NCBI GenBank assembly: GCA_023430625.1
Contig: JAEZAA010000090.1
Location: 1 to 24,566 of the forward strand
Direction of reading: 5' to 3'
From: Pseudomonadota bacterium
GTDB lineage: Bacteria; Pseudomonadota; Gammaproteobacteria; Pseudomonadales; Oleiphilaceae
DNA length: 24,566 bases
Of this stretch, positions 14,123 to 20,573 are shown piece after piece. The notes under the pieces are model-generated. The model did no database searches, had not been told where the DNA came from, and was given only the letters and a program-made list of their open reading frames with translations. The number at the start of each line of letters is the position of its first letter. Position 1 is the stretch's first letter. Both the position numbers and the translations under genes were made by a program.

Positions 14123-14604
14123 ACACCTTGACCCTTTCCAGCCCCTTGGCCTATGCTTACGATGCTACTGCAAAATCAGTAGCCGGGCTTGGCAGCCCGA
14201 ATAGCAGAAAGGCGCACAAGCGCCCCCAACCGATTGCAGGCGCTTTTTTTGTGCCCGCAACGTCGTGTCATGGCGGGTTGCGTGGTGACACCTTCGGGTG
14301 TGCCGGGGTCCTTTCTGCCCGGTCTGCCAACGCCGCGCAATCCGTCACCAATCCTTGCTTGGCAGCAAGCGGTGACGGTTCCCAAACACAGAAAGGAACC
14401 AACACCATGACCCTTCTACACGCCCTCAATCCGTCTGTAATTCGAGAAGCAACCGCCCGCGCACTCGCCAAACGAGCCGCCGCACATCGTGCCATGGCCC
14501 TGGCCGCCCTGCGCTCCGATTCCAGCCTGAAGAACCGCCTGGACCGCTATAACCACCACATGGACATTGCACGCGCCATGGACGCGGCGGAGGTGGCGCA
14601 ATGA
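14119..14604 (+). CDS. Ash/Icd-like leader ORF (P4-type immunity region)
   Basis: The 161-residue ORF shows the pattern of phage Ash (PF10554-like) or 'host cell division inhibitor Icd-like' ORFs: VAGLGSPNSRKAHKRP, AFFVPATSCHGGLRGDTF and a Ser/Ala/Thr-rich stretch ending GSQTQKGTNTM. In P4-like satellites such ORFs overlie the CI-RNA immunity region, so amino-acid conservation may partly reflect RNA constraint. I start at ATG 14119, which overlaps the upstream stop and has GGGGGTGG before it. A hairpin-T-run terminator (14218-14250) and paired RNA motifs lie inside. A strong second start (ATG 14407, AAAGGA before it) would make a 65-residue product. Whether the first ~96 codons are translated is uncertain. 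Confidence 0.6.
   Translation: MNTLTLSSPLAYAYDATAKSVAGLGSPNSRKAHKRPQPIAGAFFVPATSCHGGLRGDTFGCAGVLSARSANAAQSVTNPCLAASGDGSQTQKGTNTMTLLHALNPSVIREATARALAKRAAAHRAMALAALRSDSSLKNRLDRYNHHMDIARAMDAAEVAQ
14184..14376 (+). ncRNA. P4 CI-RNA-like immunity module (seqA/seqB/seqC arrangement)
   Basis: Two stem-loops display the identical six-base loop TTGGCA. Hairpin A is CGGGC-TTGGCA-GCCCG (14184-14199). Hairpin C is CTTGC-TTGGCA-GCAAG (14354-14369), nested in an outer GTCACC/GGTGAC stem (14344-14376). Between them CTGCCAA (14324-14330) is complementary to TTGGCAG in both, so it could act as seqB of a CI-like antisense RNA. A UUCG tetraloop hairpin (14288-14301) and a terminator (14218-14250) lie between. 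Order A-terminator-B-C upstream of the primase operon mirrors satellite P4, where CI RNA causes premature termination. Function is inferred from structure and position. Confidence 0.55.
14218..14250 (+). terminator. Intragenic rho-independent terminator in the Ash-like leader
   Basis: AAGCGCC (14218-14224) pairs with GGCGCTT (14239-14245), followed by an unbroken T-run (to 14250). Lying inside an ORF upstream of the primase gene, it would stop leader transcripts early, as expected for P4-style immunity by transcription termination. Confidence 0.65.
14407..14604 (+). CDS. Small protein from internal start within the Ash-like ORF
   Basis: This is the in-frame C-terminal 65-codon part of the Ash-like ORF, with its own ATG and a good Shine-Dalgarno (AAAGGA at about 14392-14397). 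The product is helical and Ala/Arg/His-rich (VIREATARALAKRAAAHRAMALAALRSD ... LDRYNHHMDIARAMDAAEV) with no recognised domain. It starts just after the seqC-like hairpin, the position held by the kil/eta-type gene in P4. This makes it the more likely translated product when leader transcription reads through. Its stop overlaps the next ATG (ATGA). Function unknown. Confidence 0.55.
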   Translation: MTLLHALNPSVIREATARALAKRAAAHRAMALAALRSDSSLKNRLDRYNHHMDIARAMDAAEVAQ

Positions 14605-14951
14605 AAACCAACTGGCCACCACGCCCCGGCACTACTCAGACACCCGAGCCTGAAAGCGCAACCGCAACCGCGCCAGGCTGGCCCGAATGGTCCTACCGGA
14701 TGCAAATCGAGCGAATCTCTGAGCTGATGCGCAACGCCGGATCTGCAATAAACGCTATCTCTCGAATCGTCATCGAGGACGCGGCACGGTCTTGCACCAG
14801 TGAGGGCGGATATCTTGACCCAATCGACCATGAAGGTTTGATGCTGGCGGTTCAACTCATTGGCCGCCAGCTGCAGAACGAGGCGGACGAACAGGAATTT
14901 GATTTCCTGGCCAGGGTACCCGGCAGCGGTGAAGCGGAGGGTGGATCATGA
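14601..14951 (+). CDS. Hypothetical protein
   Basis: The 116-residue product is unrecognised. A Pro/Thr/Ala-rich N-terminus (about 1-30) is followed by predicted helices (MQIERISELMRNAGSAINAISRIVIEDAARS) and an acidic C-terminus. There is no signal peptide, membrane segment or metal-binding motif. Both ends overlap neighbours by ATGA: its ATG overlaps the previous stop and its TGA overlaps the primase ATG. It is therefore tightly coupled to the primase and may be a replication accessory factor; that is inference from position only. Confidence 0.7.
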   Translation: MKTNWPPRPGTTQTPEPESATATAPGWPEWSYRMQIERISELMRNAGSAINAISRIVIEDAARSCTSEGGYLDPIDHEGLMLAVQLIGRQLQNEADEQEFDFLARVPGSGEAEGGS

Positions 14952-17761
14952 GTAGCTTCGATGATGTACACGCCGCTGCTAACGGCCGCTGGCGGGAGAT
15001 CCTGACCGCCCTGGGCATCGAGGCGCGGCACCTTGTAAACAAGCACGGCCCCTGCCCTGGCTGCGGCGGTGCTGACCGCTTCCGGTTCGATGACAAAGAC
15101 GGGCGCGGCTCGTTTGTCTGTGGCCAGGGTGGCGACACCTTGACGGGTGATGGCTTCGCCCTGCTGTCTCACGTTCACGGCTGGGACAAAGCGGACACCT
15201 TGCGCCAGGTCGCCCAATGCCTGGGCATGGATGGCCGCCAGCCCAAGCCGAAGGGTGAACTGATCCAACTGAAGGCCAAGGCGGAAGAGCGCCGGCTACG
15301 CGAAGAAGAGAAGACACGGCTGAAGCAGGAGGAAGCCGCCAAGCGGGCCGAATCCATTTTAGCCGCGGCTAAGGGTGATCCTGGCAAGCATAAGTATGCC
15401 TTGCGGAAAGGCCTTAGCCTTGGTCCATTGGTGAAGCGACGGCGCGGACCATGGGGGCAAGCCGGATCGTGGAAAGATTTTCTGCTAGTGCCGCTGTATG
15501 ACGTACAAGGTCGCCTAGCCTCGATCCAAACAATAGATCCGGACGGCGTGAAGGAATTCATGAAGGGCGGCCGCACGGCTGGGTGCTTTCACTCGCTGGG
15601 TAAGGTACGTGGGACTGATGGCGTTGTCCTAGTCGGTGAAGGGCTGGCAACCGTGGCGGCGGTGCATTCCGTAACGCACTATCCCGCGCTGGCGGCCATG
15701 AGTGCGGGAAACCTGGAAGCCGTTGTCATGGCGGCATTAACATTGGCCCCCGATTCGATGGTGTTGATCCTCGCGGACAACGACATTAAGCCGGATGGTA
15801 AAAATCCAGGCGTAAAGGCTGCGACGAAGGTTGCCGTAAAACTGGGGACTGCGCTTGCGGTTCCCGATCTGGACGGGCGCCCCTGTGACTTTTGGGACGT
15901 GTGGAACGAGCGCGGTCCTGATGCTGTTGCTTCTGCAATTGAGCAGGCGCTGGACACTTACGACGCGGCGCCGGTACCTGAAAGCCAGGACCAGGAACAA
16001 GCGCTCGCGATAGTAGCGCCCTCGCGTGATTGCCCCCAGTGCGGCACATTGGGTGAAGGTGAGTACGAATCCTGTTCTGTGTGCGGTCACAAGTCGGAGA
16101 AGCCGCCAGAGGTAGCAGAGGCCACGATAGATGCCGCTCCCGGGGATTCCCAAGGGATGCCAGGCACTGGGGCCAATGAGCTGGCGTTGGAGGTGCCCAA
16201 GGATGACGCGGCCCCGGCTGGTAAAGAGGTTATCGAGGCGGCACTGAATGCGCTTGCTGATGATCCGGGCGCCCTCTTTGAATCTCACGTCCTGGAGCTC
16301 TTGCGAACGGTGCGGGCCGAGGATCCGGCGCATTACGCACGAATCAGGAGCCGGGCCAAAGCTGGGAAAGTGTCCTTAACGGAGTTCGATCGTCTCACCA
16401 AGTCGAGCGAGGACGACGAGGCCGGCCAGCTTGAGTTATTCCCCGAGGTGATCCCCTGGCCGGATCCGGTAAACGGAAACGAGCTACTAAACGAGATTGC
16501 CGCCATCATTGCCCAGCATGTGATAGCCGACGCCCCAACAATCCGGGCCGCCACCCTGTGGGCGGTGTTCACATGGTTCATTGATGAGGTTCAAGTCGCG
16601 CCGATTGCGAATATCACGGCACCGGAAAAGCGTTGCGGTAAGACCATCATGCTTGGTGTTCTGGGCCGCCTGGCCTGTCGCCCGCTGACCGTCTCCAACA
16701 TCGCGCCCGCCGCTCTATTCCGATCCCTGGAGATGTGGCGCCCGACCCTGTTGGTTGATGAGGTGGACGCATTCCTGGCCGCACAGGAAGAGGCCCGGGG
16801 CATTCTTAATGCTGGGTTCACCCGCGATAGCGCCTATGTGATTCGGTGCGTAGGGGATGGCCACACGCCGGCCCGGTTCGATGTATGGGGAGCAAAAGCG
16901 CTTTGTGGCATCGGGAAGATTGCCGACACGCTACAGGATAGGAGTATTCCGCTTCGCCTGCGCCGCAAGCTTCCAGGTGAATCAACGGTCAAGCTCCGGC
17001 ATACGGATGACGAGACCTTCAGCACCTTGAGAGAGAAGATAGCCCGGTTCTATCTCGACAACCGGGACGCGGTGCGGCGGGCAAGGCCGGCAGAGATCGA
17101 AGGGCTTAATGATCGCGCTAACGACTGCTGGGAGCCGTTGCTTATCGTGGCGGAGCTGGCGGGCGAAGAATGGCCACGCGCGGCCAGGAGTGCCGCTATC
17201 TCCCTTCACGGCATGGAAGAAGAGGCGCCCAGTATCGGCGCGGAATTGCTGGCGGACATTAAAACCGTTTTCGATTCGAAGCGGGTCACGAAGATTTTCA
17301 GTTGTGACCTGTTGGAAGCGCTTGCGGCTGATGATGAAGCACCCTGGGCAACCTGGAACCGGGGAAAGCCGATGACGCCGCGTCAACTGGCCAACCGTCT
17401 AGCGGATTTCGGCATTAAATCCAAGGATGTCCGTATAGGGCTGGACGTGCGGCGCGGTTTCAACAAATCCGACTTTGAAGACGCCTGGGGCCGCTATATG
17501 CCCAAAAGTGCTACGCCCTCTTCAAGTGCTACACCGCTACAACCCAATGATGGCGCGGGTTCTGGCCCGGTTTTAAGTGCTACACCCACCGTCCCTGTAG
17601 CAGATCAAAAAGCCCGGAAAGCCAGCAACGGCGCGGCCTGTAGTGTTGTAGCACTTGGAGCCGGGGACACGCCGGAAGGAGAAATTAGCGTAACCAGTAA
17701 AAGGCCATGCGCTGATGGTTCGGTTCCCTCTGATGATGACCGCGAGGAATTCGAACTATGA
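14948..17761 (+). CDS. P4-alpha-like primase with toprim and DUF3631 ATPase domain
   Basis: The 937-residue replication protein starts with a P4-alpha-type zinc-binding motif (His33, Cys36, Cys39, Cys58; CPGCGGADRFRF). A charged coiled coil (about 110-140) follows. The toprim domain carries Glu231 (VGEGLATVAAV) and Asp277/Asp279 (ILADNDIKPDG). A second zinc ribbon is at Cys362, Cys365, Cys376 and Cys379. The C-terminal half has a DUF3631-type P-loop ATPase: Walker A PEKRCGKT (Lys565) and Walker B LLVDEVD (Asp604-Glu605), in place of the usual D5/SF3-type helicase of P4 alpha. Unit C of the 133-bp repeat encodes about residues 859-903. It probably initiates element replication. The ATG overlaps the previous stop. 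Confidence 0.88.
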   Translation: MSSFDDVHAAANGRWREILTALGIEARHLVNKHGPCPGCGGADRFRFDDKDGRGSFVCGQGGDTLTGDGFALLSHVHGWDKADTLRQVAQCLGMDGRQPKPKGELIQLKAKAEERRLREEEKTRLKQEEAAKRAESILAAAKGDPGKHKYALRKGLSLGPLVKRRRGPWGQAGSWKDFLLVPLYDVQGRLASIQTIDPDGVKEFMKGGRTAGCFHSLGKVRGTDGVVLVGEGLATVAAVHSVTHYPALAAMSAGNLEAVVMAALTLAPDSMVLILADNDIKPDGKNPGVKAATKVAVKLGTALAVPDLDGRPCDFWDVWNERGPDAVASAIEQALDTYDAAPVPESQDQEQALAIVAPSRDCPQCGTLGEGEYESCSVCGHKSEKPPEVAEATIDAAPGDSQGMPGTGANELALEVPKDDAAPAGKEVIEAALNALADDPGALFESHVLELLRTVRAEDPAHYARIRSRAKAGKVSLTEFDRLTKSSEDDEAGQLELFPEVIPWPDPVNGNELLNEIAAIIAQHVIADAPTIRAATLWAVFTWFIDEVQVAPIANITAPEKRCGKTIMLGVLGRLACRPLTVSNIAPAALFRSLEMWRPTLLVDEVDAFLAAQEEARGILNAGFTRDSAYVIRCVGDGHTPARFDVWGAKALCGIGKIADTLQDRSIPLRLRRKLPGESTVKLRHTDDETFSTLREKIARFYLDNRDAVRRARPAEIEGLNDRANDCWEPLLIVAELAGEEWPRAARSAAISLHGMEEEAPSIGAELLADIKTVFDSKRVTKIFSCDLLEALAADDEAPWATWNRGKPMTPRQLANRLADFGIKSKDVRIGLDVRRGFNKSDFEDAWGRYMPKSATPSSSATPLQPNDGAGSGPVLSATPTVPVADQKARKASNGAACSVVALGAGDTPEGEISVTSKRPCADGSVPSDDDREEFEL
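17524..17656 (+). repeat. 133-bp inverted-repeat-bounded unit C (inside primase gene)
   Basis: It begins AAGTGCTACACCGCTACAAC and ends TGTAGTGTTGTAGCACTT, with the second AAGTGCTACA 51 bases in (17575) and TGTAGCAGATC at 17597. Length is again 133 bp though the middle has diverged. One extra AAGTGCTAC lies just before it (17506). It is in the same reading frame as unit A in int, giving SATPLQPNDGAGSG here and SATTLQPNDGAASG there. It forms an apparently disordered segment near the primase C-terminus. Confidence 0.88.
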
Positions 17762-18072
17762 GCGCCCACGAGATCATAGAGAGGGTTCAACAGGTAGGAA
17801 TCCGGCTGGCGGCCAGGGATGGGAAATTGGTCATTGATGCCCCAAGGGGAGCCATTACGGCCGATCTGCGGGCCATGCTGGTGGAGCACAAGGACGAGCT
17901 CTTGAGACTGCTGGCGGCCAATGACCGGCCAACGCCAAAAGTCTGGAGCTGCCGGGTTGATGGCGCGGACTTCGTTGTCATTGATCCGGCCCGGGGACCA
18001 GATGAAACCATGCTGGCGGCCTTGAGGGACCGTTTCGGGCATCGCTTTGAGCAGGCCAGGCGGGTGCGGTGA
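17758..18072 (+). CDS. TubC-docking-domain-like small protein
   Basis: The 104-residue product has an N-terminal half (IIERVQQVGIRLAARDGKLVIDAPRGAITADLRAMLVEHKDELLRLL, about 6-52) that matches the TubC N-terminal docking-domain pattern. That fold was first described at the start of nonribosomal peptide synthetase subunits but is also seen in short proteins beside replication genes of mobile elements. The rest (VWSCRVDGADFVVIDPARGPDETMLAALRDRFGHRFEQARRV) looks like a small alpha/beta segment. Here it probably mediates a protein-protein contact, perhaps with the primase, whose stop overlaps its ATG (ATGA). No biosynthetic genes are nearby. Function is inferred. Confidence 0.7.
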   Translation: MSAHEIIERVQQVGIRLAARDGKLVIDAPRGAITADLRAMLVEHKDELLRLLAANDRPTPKVWSCRVDGADFVVIDPARGPDETMLAALRDRFGHRFEQARRVR

Positions 18073-18512
18073 TGAGCGATCACCAGACAACGGAATGCGC
18101 CGGCATGGATGCCACCGACCTTTTCTACCTGGCTGTGTTATTCCTGGAACAGGCCGAACCGATCCCGCCAGCGATTCGGCATTGGCTTGTGTCCGGATTC
18201 AAACGGCACGCAGCCGGGGAGCCGCTGGAGCTGGCCCTGGGCCTGTCGAGTCATGCCAGGACGAACGCCCGCAACCGGGCGTTACGAGATGCTGCCAATG
18301 AGATTGCGACGACCTTGGACGACCTGTCCACTTGGGCTATCTCGAACAGGCTGGCGGACGCAATTAAGCGCTTTGAAAGCCGGGTATTACCGAAAGTGAA
18401 GGGTAACGCGTACCCGGACCTTCCCCCGATTGATGCCGCCTTACTCCGAGCATTCCGAAGCGGAGCGCGGCCATTGACATCAGCCCGCCGCCTTCATGAG
18501 TTACTCAGATAG
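18072..18512 (+). CDS. Hypothetical protein of the satellite replication operon
   Basis: The 146-residue product is unrecognised. It is mostly helical: FYLAVLFLEQAEPIPPAIRHWLVSGFKRHAAGEPLELALGL at the N-terminal half, then RALRDAANEIATTLDDLSTWAISNRLADAIKRFESRVLP, and a basic C-terminus ending SARRLHELLR. There is no membrane segment or cysteine motif. I chose the ATG at 18072, overlapping the previous stop (TGATG); an adjacent GTG at 18069 adds one residue. It is the last of a chain of five overlapping start/stop junctions from 14119 onward, so it belongs to the replication operon. Confidence 0.7.
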   Translation: MSDHQTTECAGMDATDLFYLAVLFLEQAEPIPPAIRHWLVSGFKRHAAGEPLELALGLSSHARTNARNRALRDAANEIATTLDDLSTWAISNRLADAIKRFESRVLPKVKGNAYPDLPPIDAALLRAFRSGARPLTSARRLHELLR

Positions 18513-18535
18513 GCGGCGTTGACGAAAAAAAAGGA

Positions 18536-18553
18536 ACTGTCTGGTTATACAGT
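18536..18553. promoter_or_regulatory. Inverted repeat upstream of the capsid operon
   Basis: ACTGT (18536-18540) and ACAGT (18549-18553) form an inverted repeat with an 8-bp spacer. It overlaps a TTATAC -10-like sequence and follows TTGACG (18519-18524) with too long a spacing for a normal promoter. It may be an activator or repressor site. There is no equivalent before the mor-like gene. Confidence 0.3.
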
Positions 18554-18585
18554 ATTAGCCTGAAATCTGAGGCGCGGCCCCCGGT

Positions 18586-18619
18586 AATTTTCGGCTCCCC
18601 ATGGCCATCACCACCAGGA
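18586..18619 (+). promoter_or_regulatory. 34-bp shared element upstream of the capsid-like gene
   Basis: This is the second copy of the element at 12697-12730, with the same AATTTTCGGC, CCAT, GCCA and CACCACCAGG blocks and spacing. It contains the ATG at 18601, which I therefore treat as part of a cis-element rather than as a start codon. It may be the late promoter or activator site for the capsid operon. Confidence 0.6.
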
Positions 18620-18663
18620 GCCCCGCCACCGTGCAAACACGAGAAACCCACAAAGGTTACTTT

Positions 18664-19710
18664 ATGCCTCAGATTCAGATATCAGCTAAAGAGCTGTTCG
18701 CGGCGTTACCTGACGCCGTTCAAATCAAGGCCGGTCTATCGCCGGTCCACGCCCACCCGCTGGCGGATCGAGTCGCGGAGATGAGCTTTACCGAAATGGC
18801 GCACTTTGCCGGTGAACTAGAAGCCATGGCGAAGGGCCGCCGCCCCGGGAATGATGCGTCTGTTGTGGCGCTAGGTCTAAGCCGGGTGGACTTTCGCACC
18901 GCCATGGGCGACGGCTTTCGCCAGCTCGCGGCGCAACGGTTTGACGCCTTCGCCGATCACCTGGCGTTATGCGCTCCTCTGATCGTCCCTAACTTCGTTC
19001 CGGTGGAGCTTCCGAACATTTCAGCGGATGCAGCCTTAAAAGAGGTGGGCGAGCTGTCCAGCTACGTGGCGAGCTCTGTCGTCTCCGAAACCGGCAACGT
19101 GAAAGCTCAGCTTCGAACCTATGGGCGTGTTATGTCCATTTCCCGCCAGGCCATCGTGAACGATGACATTGGATTGTTAGACAACATCTTTGCCTCCTTC
19201 GGCAGTTCTGCCGCCCGGATCGAGAACCGCGATATCTTCAACGGCCTGGAGGCTAACCCGAATCTTCAGGACGGCGCCCCAGTCTTTCATGTTGACCTGG
19301 GCAACATCGTTGCGGAGGCATTGAGCGCGGAAAGCCTGGCGGCCGCCGTGGGTAAGTTGCGGACGCAACCGTTACGCCGTGATGAGCCAGCCAACAACAA
19401 GGCCCGCTTCGTTGTGGTGGCGCCGGAGCTGGAAATGCTGGCCCATCGCCTGAACCAGGAAACGGGCAACCGGCTGGAAATCCTCTCAAGCCCCAACATC
19501 AATGCCGGCCGTTGGTATGTGTTCGCGGATCCGGCTGTCTCCCCAGTCGTTCGCCGGCTAATGCTCAAGGGTTCGGACGGGCGCCCGGTTGCCGTGGAGC
19601 CGCACAAAAAGGCGGACACGAACTTTGACGGTACCCATTTCAAGATTCGGGCAGATATCGGAATCACATTTAGTTCACGTATTGGTGTAATCAAAGGCGG
19701 TGCAGAATGA
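18664..19710 (+). CDS. Phage major capsid-like protein
   Basis: The product (348 residues from ATG 18664) resembles HK97-fold major capsid proteins of the type found fused to or after prohead proteases and in Mu-like phages. The segment QLRTYGRVMSISRQAIVNDDIGLLDNI (149 onward) is the hallmark, followed by SSAARIENRDIFNGLEANPNLQDGAPVFHVDLGN and the C-terminal FVVVAPELEML...WYVFADPAVSPVVRRLMLKG domain. I chose ATG 18664 because AAAGG precedes it at good distance and the upstream ATG 18601 lies in the 34-bp repeat. No protease, portal or terminase accompanies it. It could build small capsids, co-assemble with helper capsid or interfere with it; these are inferences. Confidence 0.82.
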   Translation: MPQIQISAKELFAALPDAVQIKAGLSPVHAHPLADRVAEMSFTEMAHFAGELEAMAKGRRPGNDASVVALGLSRVDFRTAMGDGFRQLAAQRFDAFADHLALCAPLIVPNFVPVELPNISADAALKEVGELSSYVASSVVSETGNVKAQLRTYGRVMSISRQAIVNDDIGLLDNIFASFGSSAARIENRDIFNGLEANPNLQDGAPVFHVDLGNIVAEALSAESLAAAVGKLRTQPLRRDEPANNKARFVVVAPELEMLAHRLNQETGNRLEILSSPNINAGRWYVFADPAVSPVVRRLMLKGSDGRPVAVEPHKKADTNFDGTHFKIRADIGITFSSRIGVIKGGAE

Positions 19711-20153
19711 CCAAGGGAACAGAAATCGTAAATCAGATTGTGGCGGCGCTTGAGGGCATCCGTACAGAAAACGGGTACCGCACTGACGCCGGTCAAATGG
19801 TGGTTCGAGGGACGCCGGAAAGCCTGGCGGAGCTGGGCTCAAGCCTTCCGGCCATTGCAATCAGCACGGCCTGTAACGGCATTGAGTTTGGAAATCAGAA
19901 CACCGCTCGGAATGAACGGAATGTCTGCATTGCCGGAATAGTGTCGGCTGGCCATGTTGACTATGAGTCGGACCTGGACGAGCTGGCGGACGATATCGTT
20001 AAGGCCTTGCGCCCGTTTGTGGCTGATGGATCGGTGCTTGGCACATTGCGGGCCAATCTATCGGGCGGCACCTATACCCACCCGGCCAACGCTGACGGCA
20101 ACCAGCTAGACGCGTCGGTCGTGTATTTTTTCTCCTTCAGCCACGAGCTCTAG
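19707..20153 (+). CDS. Putative phage tail-terminator or head-tail connector-like protein
   Basis: The 148-residue product follows the capsid gene with an ATGA overlap. It has the size and pattern of small tail-terminator/minor tail proteins: an N-terminal helix (MTKGTEIVNQIVAALEGIRTENGY), a beta-strand segment (SLPAIAISTACNGIEFGN... NVCIAGIVSAGHVDYESDLDELADDIVKAL), then a C-terminal strand (LDASVVYFFSFSHEL) typical of gpU/DUF3168-like folds that assess arrayed patient-like short loci. The family call rests on this general pattern and on the neighbour and is not firm. Its presence suggests the element modifies head or tail joining in helper-derived particles. Confidence 0.5.
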   Translation: MTKGTEIVNQIVAALEGIRTENGYRTDAGQMVVRGTPESLAELGSSLPAIAISTACNGIEFGNQNTARNERNVCIAGIVSAGHVDYESDLDELADDIVKALRPFVADGSVLGTLRANLSGGTYTHPANADGNQLDASVVYFFSFSHEL

Positions 20154-20162
20154 GGGGTGGCC

Positions 20163-20441
20163 ATGACACAGGACGGATACTTAAAAGCCCGCGCCTTGCT
20201 CCTGGAGTGTGAAAAGGAACTAAACGCAGCGCTTGACCGCCTGAAGGATGCGCGTAAGCACCGCCAGGGTGAGGAAGTGGTCAAAGCTCGCCAGCAAGCG
20301 GAAGAGGCTGAGCGCAACCTGGAGCAAGCGCTGGCGGACGCTAAACGGGCCTGGCATGAGTATTGGGCGACTCAGCCGGGGTACAAGAAAGACCCCGAGC
20401 CCGAAACTAATGTGCTGATGAGAGCGGAAGCCATCATCTAA
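20163..20441 (+). CDS. Small coiled-coil protein
   Basis: The 92-residue product is a long amphipathic helix, rich in Glu, Lys, Ala and Arg (ARALLLECEKELNAALDRLKDARKHRQGEE...QQAEEAERNLEQALADAKRAWHEYWA), which predicts a coiled coil. The C-terminus is short and proline-containing. ATG 20163 has GGGGG at 20153-20157; a GTG at 20157 is also possible. It is the last gene of the capsid operon, ten bases after the previous stop. Coiled-coil proteins beside capsid genes are sometimes scaffolds or size-determination factors, but I have no sequence match for that role. Confidence 0.65.
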   Translation: MTQDGYLKARALLLECEKELNAALDRLKDARKHRQGEEVVKARQQAEEAERNLEQALADAKRAWHEYWATQPGYKKDPEPETNVLMRAEAII

Positions 20442-20573
20442 GCACCACCGAACCGGGCTGATGTGTGGCGGCTGACGCACACGGCAACGGGCACCACCGG
20501 ACGCGGCCTGGCATGACTCGCGGCAAGGTGCCCATCCTTCCTGAATATCTCCCTCCCTGTTACCCCTTTAACG

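Noticed and set aside
18601..18663. ATG 18601 as start of the capsid-like gene
   Set aside because: It lies within the 34-bp element shared with a non-coding site and has no ribosome-binding site. ATG 18664 has AAAGG upstream.
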